Source: Rhizopus arrhizus (taxonomy: Eukaryota > Mucoromycota > Mucoromycetes > Mucorales > Rhizopodaceae). Taken from it: 64,000 bases of DNA. The notes beneath the pieces are model-generated. The model was given only the letters and a program-made list of their open reading frames with translations. It was not told the DNA's origin and did no database searches. The stretch is taken from the NCBI GenBank assembly GCA_024220505.1, contig JAKZZE010000005.1, forward strand, positions 394,501 through 458,500, read 5' to 3'. Both the position numbers and the translations under genes were made by a program. Below are positions 50,892-61,500 of the stretch, one piece after another (positions within the stretch are counted from its first letter, which is position 1; each line of letters opens with the position of its first letter).

Positions 50892-51376
50892 GGTTTGGTT
50901 TTAGGAAAGGCAAAAAGATTTGAAGTGAGAGAAAAGAAAAATGGTGAGTATATCCTTTGTTGAACTAAAAAATTCAAGTGAAAGAATGTTTAAAAAGAAA
51001 GTGTAGGTGGAATAGCAATTATTCAAATTTTTAAGCAAAAAACAAAGTTGTAATTCAGGTACAAATCTTTGTAATATGTCAGCTTTCACCAGCTATCTAT
51101 ACTAATCGAAATCCACGTCTCAAATTCAAAGCAATCTTACATTTCTCTTTTTTTTTGTTCAGCATAATTTCAAATATAATAAATTACAATAAAGAGCTTT
51201 AAGAAGATTAACCGAAATTTATCATATTATTGTAATAGTTGTCTTTCTACTTAGTTCTTATCTAGACACTTTGAATGTAAAGCTAAACTAAAGTTAAGCA
51301 TTGACTCTTTATTAGAGGGATCACCGAATATTTTAGAGTAGACTAGAATGTTTGCTTTGTTAAGATAGTTTGCTAT

Positions 51377-51407
<31 letters not shown>

Positions 51408-52468
51408 ATACTACTTCCAAATCAATCTCTTAAAAGACATACAGAATAAAAGAGTAGCTTATGTTGCTAGACATACAGCTCAGGATAAAATGAAAATAAA
51501 AACTTGGGAAAAATTTTGAATCGCATATACATGAAAAGAAAATCAGATTAAGTCGAAAAATGAAACAATAATAAGGTATATATAGAAAGCACCTTTTTAA
51601 TTTTCTAACGAGTGTCCAAAGGTCACCAGAGAAAAGGGACTGTATTAAATGTCAGCTTTCAAAGGTATTACTACTGGTCAGCATTCAAAGTTTGTCGTGA
51701 TATTAGATAATGTGGGTTATTTTGTTCAAAACGGAAGGCTGTTTCAATAAACTTGAAGCAATTCTGAGCATCAAATGCTCCGGATCCTTTCAATTTACTT
51801 GAATCCATAATCAATAATTATTTTATAACACAACTTGTCAAATATTATAATTAAATATCTGAAATTAGCTTGTATTTTGTGATCTGTCAATCAAGAAAAA
51901 ATATATATTCTTTGGTTCCAAGTAAAATAACTATCATCATAAAAAGATACTCATATTTGATTTCCTTTTATTTGACATCCAAGTGAATTACTGACATTAA
52001 AGTCAATATGTAATTAGGGCAGACAATAGATAAACACAATATCGTCTTTTTATTTACTCCCAAAAATATTATTCATATATAAAGAAATTCAAATGCGAAA
52101 AAAAAAGACATGATTCTTACCCCTAAATTCTAAAAGACAAGGCGTCCTACAAACCAAGCGATAAATATCGTCAGAATAGCGGTGTTGTTCGGAAGCTTTT
52201 TAGCCGATCCACCTTATATAAGCCAAGACAAGTCATGAACTGAAAAGCTTTCTTTTTTGCTAGATGTAGATCATAAAGTGTCAATTGAAAACGTCAGCAC
52301 TGAAATATTAAAAAACAAAAAGAAAAAGAAAAAGCAAGATGAATGAATCCAATGTGCATATATTGATAATTCTGGTATAATCAGTAGTACACTTTAGTAG
52401 TTATATATCTATTAGGAGAACATAAACCATTGAAAGATATCGTATTATATTTATGCTTCCTCCATTTG

Positions 52469-52512
<44 letters not shown>

Positions 52513-52578
52513 CTTGTAAACTGTTTGCTTTCGCTCTCTTTCTTTTTATTGTGGTTATGTACATTGCGTTTTATTTTT
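50892..52578. other. Intergenic with A27 and T42 tracts
   Basis: About 1.7 kb, AT-rich. It contains 27 A at 51377-51403 and 42 T at 52471-52512, the latter ending 66 bp beyond the MED22 stop. No coding similarity or RNA gene was recognised. Confidence 0.45.
52471..52512. repeat. T42 homopolymer
   Basis: Uninterrupted run of 42 T on the plus strand (A on the MED22 sense strand) just beyond the MED22 3' end. The length should be treated as approximate because such runs are hard to sequence. Confidence 0.8.
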
Positions 52579-53121
52579 TTATTCATCAATTAACGAACGG
52601 TAATAAACTGTTTCTAGATCAAAAACTGCTTTTGATAATTCGCTCCTCATTGTATTCACTTTAGATTTGATGGTTGTCGTGCTTTTAACAAGCTTTTCTG
52701 ACTGTGTTTTTCTTAGTTGTGCCAGTGTTTCCGCGTCATTGAGCAGTAGGAATTGCTTTAATTCATTTGTTAGAGATAAAAGAGATTCACACGATCTCAC
52801 CTAACAGAACATGGGTAAGATTTTTTAATTTTGTCAAGTTGCTTTCTTTACAATTTGAGCAGCCTGGCTTTCTATTTGATATCCTTCCTGAGCAACTTTA
52901 AATTTGTCCTTGTCTTTATTCTTTTTAATTACTTTAGTTTCTCCTGGTCTTTTCAATTATAAACTTTTCGTTACCTCTCCAATTCGCACAATGTCCGTAT
53001 AGCAATCTACAAGTTTTGAAATATCGTCGTCAATACGCTTGTTATACTGATCGTCTACTTGAACTAAAAAAGGACGAGGAGCACTTTTATTTGAGGAATG
53101 AAAAGAAGGTATCGTAGTCAT
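52579..53121 (-). CDS. MED22: Mediator complex subunit MED22 (SURF5/SRB6)
   Basis: Exons 53121-52975, 52920-52852 and 52800-52579; 145 aa, near the size of short MED22 isoforms. The start MTTIPSFHSSNKS leads to the family segment QYNKRIDDDISKLVDCYTDIV. Exon 2 encodes DKFKVAQEGYQIESQAAQI, and exon 3 SCESLLSLTNELKQFLLLND. Together they give the long helices that pack in the Mediator head module, which links activators to RNA polymerase II. It lies about 100 bp from the IDH1 stop, on the same strand. Confidence 0.92.
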
Positions 53122-53222
53122 AATAAATCAGAAAGAAATAAATCAAGCCAATTTTTTAGCATTTTATGTGAAAATTTATTTTAAATAAGTATTTCTAGGA
53201 ACATGGGGTGTATGAAGGGGAA

Positions 53223-54692
53223 TTACAATGACTTGATAACAGCATTGGTAAATTCCTTGGTGGTGCTAGTTCCTCCAATATCAACAGTTCTAGCGTTTCC
53301 ACTAGAGATTGTTTCATAAACAGCAGAAGAGATTCTGTTGGCGTGTTCATCCAAGTTCAAGTGTCTCAACATCATGACAGAAGATAAAAGCATGGCTGTA
53401 GGGTTGGCACTGTTTTGGTTTTGGATATCAAGAGCAACGTGACGACAGCCCTATTGATTGATGAGTAAAAAAACAAAATATAGGTTTAGATGTGCACTTA
53501 CGGGTTCAAACATGGCAAATTCACGACCAATGTTACAACCAGGGATCAAACCAGGGCTACCAATCAAACCAGCACCCTTTTACACACAAAAAATTCAGTA
53601 CATCATATATATGCATAAATCACACAGCCTCTACTTACAACGTTGGAAACAATGTTACCATACAAGTTAGGCATGACCATGACATCAAATTGTTGAGGAC
53701 GAGAAACGAGTTGCATAGCAGTGTTGTCAACAATCATATCATTGACTTGGATACCGTGGTGTTCATATTCCTTTGCAACATCGCGACATGTACGTAAGAA
53801 AAGGCCATCTGCCAATTTCCTAAGTGTACCATTTAGTCTTTTCCCTGTTATGATCATTGTATAGACTTACATGATGTTGGCCTTGTGAATGATAGTAACC
53901 TTCTTACGGTTGTTCTTTACAGCAAAATCGAATGCAAAACGAGCAATACGTTCGGTCTTGGCACGAGTAATGATCTTTAAAGATTCAACAACACCAGGAA
54001 CAGACTAGAAAAAAAAGATACATTCAGTCAAACCCTGCTCTCTCTCTCTCTCTTTTTTTAATTTACCTGGTGTTCCAAACCAGAGTATTCACCTTCAGTA
54101 TTTTCACGAATGATGGCAATATCAACATCACTCAAACGAGACTTGACACCGGGGAAGTTCTTGCAGAGAGACAAGGAAGCATACATGTCGAGATCTTTAC
54201 GCATGGTGACATTGAAAGATTTGTGACCGAGTTTAGAGGTAGGAGTGAAAAGAGTACCCTTGATACCAACCTTGTTACGACGAAGGGAAGCAATGGATTC
54301 TTGGAAAAGTTTGTCATCTTCAGAGGTCAAACCAGAAACATCGTATTGTTCAAATTCAATAGGAACGTTGGCGGCCTTGAAGACATCCTTGACAGAGGAG
54401 GCAATTTCTTGACCGATACCATCACCAGGAATAAGAGTGACCGTGTACTTTCCTCCATACTTTTTGGGGAAGATCTATAGAAGAGAACATTAGATAAAAG
54501 TCTCGTCTGGTTTGCATATCTTACAGTCTTTTGTTCAGCAGGAGCGGGAACAGGAATGGAAGTAGCTGTAGCAAATGAACGAACAGCAGCCTTTGAAAAT
54601 GGTTAAAATAAAAGTTAAAGAATATAAAGTATATAGAATACCTTTTGAGCAGCAGCAATAGTAGGCTTAGAAATAACTTTAGTTGCAAGCAT
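53223..54692 (-). CDS. IDH1: Mitochondrial NAD-isocitrate dehydrogenase, regulatory-type subunit
   Basis: TCA-cycle enzyme subunit. Exons 54692-54642, 54590-54525, 54474-54067, 54004-53871, 53819-53639, 53576-53502, 53450-53223; 380 aa. The start [17 protein letters not shown] is a mitochondrial presequence. Then come [65 protein letters not shown] and NPTAMLLSS. The substrate-site region reads [12 protein letters not shown] rather than the catalytic-subunit Arg-rich form, as in yeast Idh1, so I call the regulatory subunit. Confidence 0.94.
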
Positions 54693-55054
54693 ATTCAAAA
54701 GAAAATTTTTTTTTCCTTTAGGCAAAAGAGAGAGAGAAAAGAATAAGCGGGATTACCCTGAAATTTATTTATTAAAACACCCCCGCTTAATTTGGCTATT
54801 AGTGCGCTGGAGTTTCAATTTATTCCATTGAAAGGGCTAAACGATTAAACCGTTCTTCAAAAGATAAACTATAAAACAATGCGTCACTAAAACATATTTC
54901 AAGTTTCCTTCTTCTTTTAATCATTTTCTCTTTGAATTTATTACATCTGTCTTACACGTCTTGTTGACTTGATTGAAATCTGACACTGCTTTCATTATTA
55001 GAAAACTCAACTAAAAAGAATGAGATCCAAGAACAATCTATGAAGAATTAAAAA

Positions 55055-55103
<49 letters not shown>

Positions 55104-55917
55104 CGTTCACAAGCTCGTTTTATTATTTATGTTGCTTTGCTCAAAATGCTTTTATTACTTTTGTGCACTGACGATTTTTTTGTTCAAAGAAAAAGGGTCT
55201 TGAAATTTGATTACCTTATTTGGCATTCTTTCAGTAAAATTAAGCACACATGTGGCAATGATTTGTAATGGTTTCAGGTTCAATTGTCGCGTGGGAGGGT
55301 ACGTTGGCATGTTGTTGCATTGTAATTTATAAAAAAAGTTTCAAGAAAGTCATGCAGGTACTACTTGAACATGTATCCATGCATCAACGACATATGCAAG
55401 GAGGTAATTTAATATAAATACTCTTCGAGCAGTAGTAAGAAGCAAAGGTAAAGAGTTGAATCCATAATATAAAATAAGGACAGATTCAGTATAAGTTGGA
55501 TCATAATAAATAGCTGGAATCGTAATTTAATTCAAATCTTTATTGCACATGCTTTTGAGGATTGTGAAATAAAAGAGAAAATTATTTTGAAAGCTGTGAT
55601 AATCTTTGACTGTTTAATAATAAAATAAAAGAGGATAGCTTGCAAGAAATGAATAAATGAAAAGAAATATTAAGTTTTTATAAACCAAATAGATTAAACT
55701 TACTCTTATGAATACAAGCCAACATTAACCTAGTCTTCATCTCCAATTATCGCTGGTATCAATACAGAAAAGAACATTACAAGGCTCATGATAAATATTG
55801 TCCTTGTTTGGTTAAGAAAGGAAAGTTGTAACTATTCGTGATCTCATAACCGGCTTTAGTGTAACATTAAAATCCTTTAAGCAACAATAAAAATATGATA
55901 CAATCCGGCTGGTTCAT
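54693..55917. other. Intergenic with T44 tract
   Basis: Upstream region of IDH1. A run of about 44 T lies at 55060-55103, about 370 bp from the IDH1 start. No genes were recognised. It passes at about 55.92 kb into a Tc1-like element end. Confidence 0.45.
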
Positions 55918-56125
55918 ATTGTCGTTTACAAAGAAAATTAATTGTCGATTGCAAAAAAAAAAACAAATTGACGGTTGCAGAAATATTAATTGGTGGTTAT
56001 AAAAAAAATGGTTGTCGATTAATAATTTTATCGGTTAATGCAAAAACAAATTATCGGTCAAATATTGTATGAATAAAATATAATAAGAGGAAAAAAATGC
56101 TGCTAGGTTTAATTCATAGCGCTTA
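55918..56125. repeat. Opposite end of Tc1-like element, tandem ~22-bp units
   Basis: The plus strand carries at least six units of about 20-25 bp beginning TTGTCG, TTGACGG, TTGGTGG or TTATCGG and followed by A-rich spacers. Inside them lies AGGTTTAATTCATAGCGCTTAA. This is the mirror image of the end at 42.98-43.14 kb, with similar unit order and inner sequence. The outermost unit starts near 55918. It belongs to the element whose transposase relic follows. Confidence 0.65.
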
Positions 56126-56223
56126 ACCATAATTTAATTAATAGAATCATATAGTGTTTTGGTTGCCGTAACATTTCAGTTGATTTGTAGTTAAAATTAG
56201 TAGATATTTATTCAGTGAAAGGC

Positions 56224-56493
56224 TTAGAATGGAGTCCGTTTAAAGCAATTTATAACTTGACGTTTGGAATGAAGGCAAAAGCCATAAAGTTCACTAAAAC
56301 GAACGTGATTACATGCATCACCAATTCCACAAGATAATGCTTCTTCTTTCATCAAGCGATGGCGCTTCATTTTTCCTTTCATTAAGGCCCAGAACTGTTC
56401 AATAGGATTTAGCTCAGGGGAGTAAGGCAGATCAACTTTCTTTAAATACAACAAACATAACAGGAGGCTCTTCCTACATTTTATCATATACAA
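56224..56493 (-). pseudogene. Second Tc1-like transposase C-terminal relic
   Basis: Minus strand: YLKKVDLPYSPELNPIEQFW contains the catalytic Glu of the DDE triad, followed by LMKGKMKRHRLMKEEALS and a stop at 56224. Sequence upstream of the Glu motif (above about 56445) no longer matches, so the first two acidic residues are lost. It is close in sequence to the relic at 42.5 kb but not identical, so these are two separate insertions of one family. Confidence 0.75.
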
Positions 56494-56590
56494 AATAGAT
56501 GAAAGTGTAAGTATATTGTTTATTAAGAGTACTTCTTTATCATTGGAATTAAGATGAAGGTAGTTGCAACTTTATTTATAATGGAAGAAT

Positions 56591-56689
56591 CTAGTCACCA
56601 TCTTCAGATTCGCTTTCATTTTCAACATCCGTTAAAACATCATCATCGCTGGAGTCCCATTCAACCGCAGAAATGTAAACGCTACATAC
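56591..56689 (-). pseudogene. Displaced acidic C-terminal exon of the nuclease-like gene
   Basis: Minus strand, after a possible acceptor (TATGTAG), the frame reads VYISAVEWDSSDDDVLTDV and ends with a Glu/Ser/Asp-rich tail and TAG at 56591-56593. An acidic tail like this is plausible for the gene whose body lies at 62.05-63.43 kb. The join is out of phase by one base with the last upstream exon, and 5.4 kb of inserted elements now separate them. I infer they were once one gene. Confidence 0.45.
56676..56689. repeat. Target-site duplication of truncated LINE, left copy
   Basis: TAAACGCTACATAC, repeated exactly at 57194-57207 on the other side of the 504-bp LINE fragment. Confidence 0.9.
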
Positions 56690-57193
56690 GATTAAACAGA
56701 TTTTTATTTATAAATAATTAAACCTCTATTGGGCGCACGATTGTAATATTACATCTTTTCCGCCAGAGGCAGTTCATAAAGTAAGGATAGTGGTGACTAA
56801 AAAACCCTTTTGGGATCAAGGGTAAAAATGCTTTGGAAAAAGTGAAATGGGATCAAGTGTAAAAGACACTAGTGAGAAGGAAAAGAGGGTAGCCATTCTA
56901 AGAGTCTTTGCCCAAGATGAGTGGGCGGAGTAGGTGGGATCTTGTCGTGATATAGGTAATCTAGTTCATATAGGATTCTGCATATAGTTGGCCAGCGAAT
57001 GGTCCACGAGAGTGTTCTGTTAGGAGAGCGAGGTTTCTTGGTAGGTAGCATATTTAAAAGGAAGGACGATGGGTCAGAGATCGTTTCGGGCATCATGAGT
57101 CTACGGTGCATCTGGAGACAATGAATGGTATGGGCTTTTGTAAAGGATTGGTCAGGGTGTCGAGGGCAGGATTTGTATCGACCACCAGGGAGC
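56690..57193 (-). mobile_element. 5'-truncated copy of the LINE, minus orientation
   Basis: Corresponds to the last ~505 bp of the full-length element (61538-62043) in inverse orientation. It encodes the end of ORF2 (HRRLMMPETISDPSSF...) with only a few amino-acid differences and the same stop. The 3' end is TTTAATC, the same as in the full copy, with no poly(A). Exact 14-bp duplications flank it (56676-56689, 57194-57207). 5' truncation is the usual product of incomplete reverse transcription. The high similarity to the full copy means a recent insertion. Confidence 0.93.
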
Positions 57194-57207
57194 TAAACGC
57201 TACATAC
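57194..57207. repeat. Target-site duplication of truncated LINE, right copy
   Basis: Second copy of TAAACGCTACATAC. It ends 2 bp before the terminal TA of the MITE. Confidence 0.9.
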
Positions 57208-57209
57208 AC

Positions 57210-57303
57210 TATTTCCAGAAATTAAAGTCGCATTTTGTAAAGTTTTATAATACAATTTATATGTAATTGCGACAAGTCATGGCGACTATAATTTCTGGAA
57301 ATA
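57210..57303. mobile_element. 94-bp palindromic MITE with 22-bp terminal inverted repeats
   Basis: The ends 57210-57231 and 57282-57303 are inverted repeats matching at 21 of 22 positions, starting TATTTCCAGAAATT. The TA at each end is probably the target duplication, as in Tc1/mariner MITEs. The 50-bp interior is AT-rich, non-coding, and contains a further GTCGC/GCGAC inverted pair. It is unrelated in sequence to the Tc1-like ends at 43.1 and 55.9 kb. Each side carries a LINE insertion starting 2 bp beyond the TA. Confidence 0.8.
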
Positions 57304-57305
57304 AT

Positions 57306-57319
57306 GTACTTTCGATTTT
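57306..57319. repeat. Target-site duplication of full-length LINE, left copy
   Basis: GTACTTTCGATTTT, repeated exactly at 62044-62057. Confidence 0.92.
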
Positions 57320-57396
57320 GAGCTCTTTTTCCGCTTTTTATACGTTACACACATTTACAAGCAAATAAAATACATATAACACTTCATAAAACCTCA

Positions 57397-58566
57397 ATGC
57401 CACCTAGTGTTCGAGGACGCAAGCCTACTGTACCTGTTCTTTCAAGCGAACAGGTCCAAAATCTATATAAGCAATTTGAGATCCAACGTCGACAGCTCGT
57501 TTGCGCCGGTTGCCAAACAATGGACTCCTTATACCGCAATGGAACTTCGCCAGGCGACCCCCCTCAGCCTAGCTTTATGTGCAAATGCTGTAGCAAGAAC
57601 TACAATGCACCTACCATGGTCAATTTGCTTCAGTCTACCTCAACAATTACTGAACTACCTTCTGACGCCAACACCCAGGAATTATTGGAAATTTCTAGAT
57701 CATCATCTCCGAGCCCTGAGAACAATGGTTTGGCGCCTAGTGTAACCATAGCCGATTTGCAATCTACAATTGAGAAATTGTATGCCGAACTTAAACAGAC
57801 CCAAGCTGAACTCAAGCAAGCCCGGGAGGAAATCCAAGCATTGCACGCCCAACGAGCTTCCGCTGATTCTAAGGCCATTACTAACTTAAACGATTCTCAA
57901 TTCCCACCGCTAGACCCCTCCTCCCAGCCACTCCCTCCTTGGCGGGACGCAGCCCGGCTCAATAGTATCAAAGCTTCCATGCTCGAAAAGCGTCAACAGC
58001 GTCGAATCCAACGTCAGGAAACTGCTGCTAGATTTTTGCAACCTCCCTCCGAGAACCAAGGTTTTCAGTATGTCTACATACCGACTAAAGCCCGAGTGCC
58101 CATCGGGCAATTGAGAAATCGTCTTCGTCAACTAGACATTAACAATAGCCGGATTCTTGACATTCATTACCCCACCCGTAACGTTGTGGCTCTCCTTGTC
58201 CACAATGATTATGCGTCTGAACTGAAATCCCACCTCCAAAAATTTAAGGTTCGCACCAAGGACGATTTCAACCCTTGCGACGGCTCAATCCTCTTGGACC
58301 CCAAATATGAACACTGCTCTAAAGAAGAACGCAATAGCTTTGCCCTTATGCACCATAGTGATCGCGTGAAGAAAGCCCTGACCTATATTCGTGCTCCAGT
58401 CAAGGCAGCCGTAGCCCGTTACTTTTACAATCAAGGTTGGATTAGCAAATCCGTCCTTGACGAAAGTCTTCCTACTAAAATCACCAACCCAACAGACGTT
58501 TTCAATGTTGATGAGGACGTCGCTATGCTTCTCTCGGACCGCGAGGATACCACTTCCCAACTATAA
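57397..58566 (+). CDS. LINE ORF1 protein
   Basis: 389 aa. The N-terminal region has a Cys-pair arrangement (CAGC ... CKCC, 38 residues apart), possibly a zinc-binding fold, instead of the usual CCHC knuckles. Residues of about 125-160 form a heptad-rich coiled coil (LQSTIEKLYAELKQTQAELK), likely for trimerisation. A basic QRRIQRQETAARF stretch and an RRM-like region (FQYVYIPTKARVPIGQLRNR and following strands) come next. It is expected to bind element RNA as a chaperone. The stop TAA overlaps the ORF2 start by one base. Confidence 0.88.
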   Translation: MPPSVRGRKPTVPVLSSEQVQNLYKQFEIQRRQLVCAGCQTMDSLYRNGTSPGDPPQPSFMCKCCSKNYNAPTMVNLLQSTSTITELPSDANTQELLEISRSSSPSPENNGLAPSVTIADLQSTIEKLYAELKQTQAELKQAREEIQALHAQRASADSKAITNLNDSQFPPLDPSSQPLPPWRDAARLNSIKASMLEKRQQRRIQRQETAARFLQPPSENQGFQYVYIPTKARVPIGQLRNRLRQLDINNSRILDIHYPTRNVVALLVHNDYASELKSHLQKFKVRTKDDFNPCDGSILLDPKYEHCSKEERNSFALMHHSDRVKKALTYIRAPVKAAVARYFYNQGWISKSVLDESLPTKITNPTDVFNVDEDVAMLLSDREDTTSQL

Positions 58567-61500
58567 TGACCACTATTAGCATATCGCTATTCAACGCCAC
58601 TGGTCTACCAAAACAAGCTATCTCACCACTCCTTAAATTAGCTGAATCCTCTTCCGTTCTTTTAATTACTGAAACCTGGCTCCTCTCACCAAACAAGTAT
58701 CCTACATCCTGGCAGCAATTTCACACGTATGGTCAACCTATCCAATCAATCAAGAATCGAGGCAGTCTTGGTATTGCCCTGTTAGTCAACCCTTCCTGTC
58801 CTTTCGCAGTACAATACATCCCTCCTAGACATTCTCTACTAGCTAAGTATACTTTGTCCTTCGTTATATCAAAACACCTTGTCCATTGTCTCTACTTACC
58901 TCCATCTTTGTCACATACAGAAGTTTCCAACATCCTTGACTTACTACCCTTGGATCTACCCAATATTACATCCACAATCATTTGCGGCGACCTCAATGCA
59001 CGACTAGGACATATCACTGGAGATACTATTCAAACTCACCGAGGACAAATATTATATGACTGGACCAAATCACATGATATGATTATATGGAATGAAAGAT
59101 TGGCCTATGGATCACCCACATATATGACCTTTAATGGTAGCAGTATTATCGACTACTTCATCAGCACGACAGAACTACTTTGCCCACAGTTGCTAATAAG
59201 AGACGACTTATCGCTTGACTCCTACCATAAGTTTATGACACTCTCCTTCCAAGTGACAACACCATCCCCAAGAACCAATGCACCCAAACGAATCCTATGG
59301 CGCTTGAACAAGCTAAAAGATGACCAGCTCAGATCTCAATATGTAGAACACTTTTCCCATATCACCAAAGATCTCATCCCAACCAACGTCCCTCCCTTTG
59401 ACAACAGATCCTCCGCAGCGACATATATTGAGCAATTCAATCGAGCTCTTTGTCAAGCGATCTATCAATCTCTGGATTTGGTTTGTGGACGTCATACAAG
59501 GCGAACAAACGATTTCCAGCAACAGTTTTGGACGCGCGAATTACAAGAGGTCTTTGATCTTAAAGAATACTACTACAGGAAATGGCGGAAAGCACAAGGA
59601 ATAAACTGTCTAAAGTATTGGCTGCTCCACCAAGAAACTAAGGCTAAATTGCGCAGAATGATACAACAGCGAAGGCGAGAAACCTGGAAAGATTTCTGTA
59701 ACAAAATGGAAAAGGGAGAGTATACTAAAGCAATTGCAAGGCTGTGTAAAATACGTAAAAACAGAAACCTAAAACCTTCCTTTTCTACCATAGATGGCCC
59801 AGAACAGGCAGCTGAGGTAATGGCTTCGCACTTGCAAACGATCTATTCAGGACGACTACTCCAAGATATGGACGAAGATCACTCGTTGCGGTATCACACC
59901 ACTCCTTTTTCGCAAGATACCTGCCCAATTTTACTGGATGATGTCAAAGATGCTCTTAGACAACTACCACCTAAGAAGGCGCCAGGCCCTGACCATCTCC
60001 GGCAAGAGATGCTCGCTCCTCTACAACCAGCCATTGCACCTATACTACTGTTTCTGTTTCAGCTATGCTGGACATGGTCTTACACACCTGCTGACTGGCG
60101 TTTGGCCCAAGTAGTACCAATCTACAAGAAAGGTGATCCGACTGAACCTGGCAATCATAGACCTATTAGCCTCACGTCCGTTTTCCGAAAGCTGTTAGAA
60201 CGTAGTATTCACCACTTTCTGATAGATCACAGTCCTCCTTTAGACATAGCCCAAGGCGGGTTTCGCGAATCTAGAGGATCTTTAGACCAAGCCCTTTGTC
60301 TAGCAGAGATATGTACCGTTCTCCGTCGCCACTATCGCATAACCCCAGTACTAGCATTCTTGGACATCAAGTCAGCATATGACACTGTGGATCGCCGCCA
60401 AATATGGCACACGCTAGAAAAAACAGCACCTGCGGCGCTCATTAATCTACTACGAAACTTATTTGACGAGGTCCAAATAGAAGTATTACTCAACAATACA
60501 GCATCTACACGCTTCTCGCCAGTCACCGGTGTCCTACAAGGGTCAATCCTCTCTCCGTTTTTGTATTCTATATACATTAACGAGTTACCTCGCCTTCTGC
60601 GCCTACGACCTATAACCATGGATATTTCCCCTACCGAACTTATCCTTCGGTTGAACTGCCTCCTCTATGCTGACGATGTGGTTCTCATAGCTGCTAAGGC
60701 CGACATGCCAAGCCTCCTCAAGACTTGCGAAGACCATAGTTACAAGCTTGGGTACCGATGGAACCCAAGTAAATGTGTTATACTAGATCCAATGCAACCG
60801 TCTTCAAGTTACACTCTCTATGGCGAACCAATTCCAAAGCAACCTTCATTTCCCTACCTCGGAATTCCCTTTCGCCCTGGAGGCTATCTCGATGCTGTTG
60901 CATTGGTCAATCAAAACAAGACCAAAGCCCTTGCCACTATGAACCAACTCTCAGCTATTGGTGTACACCCTAAAGGCTTTTCTCCTCTCCTTGGTACCCG
61001 CTTTTACAGTCACATTGTTCGTGCTCAACTGGAATACGGCCTGGCCATTACCAAGATCACCAAATTCCTTAGTAAACAACTGGAAGATGCCCAAAACGTC
61101 TGTTTGCGTCGGATTTTCGGTGGCTCCCACACATCTTCCATCGCGGTAATGCTACATATGTCGAAGCTACCAACGATGCAGGAACGTGCTTATGCTCTAC
61201 AATCTCAGTTCCTTCTACGTTCCCTTACTCTTCCCGAAGATGCTCTGTTACACCATCTTCTTCCGCATATCCGCCAGTCCCGAAGTCACTCCCAATGGTA
61301 CAAACTCTCTAGGTCTCCCATTTGGAAGAGATGCCTCCCTGACCCTGAGTCCCTGGACCGTCGCTCTTTGAAGTCGATACAACGAGACTACCGTCAAGGC
61401 AACCTCGATCATAAACGTTCCACGTATGCCTCCGTTCTCCTTCAACACTGCCGCACAACTATCTCTCTTGACCCTGTCCTATGGCTACCTATGTCCAAGT

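Noticed and set aside
42498..56493. One 14-kb Tc1-like element spanning both ends
   Set aside because: Each end lies on the outer side of its own partial transposase relic of a slightly different sequence, and host genes (SEL1, TBL1, MED22, IDH1) lie between; two separate insertions fit better.
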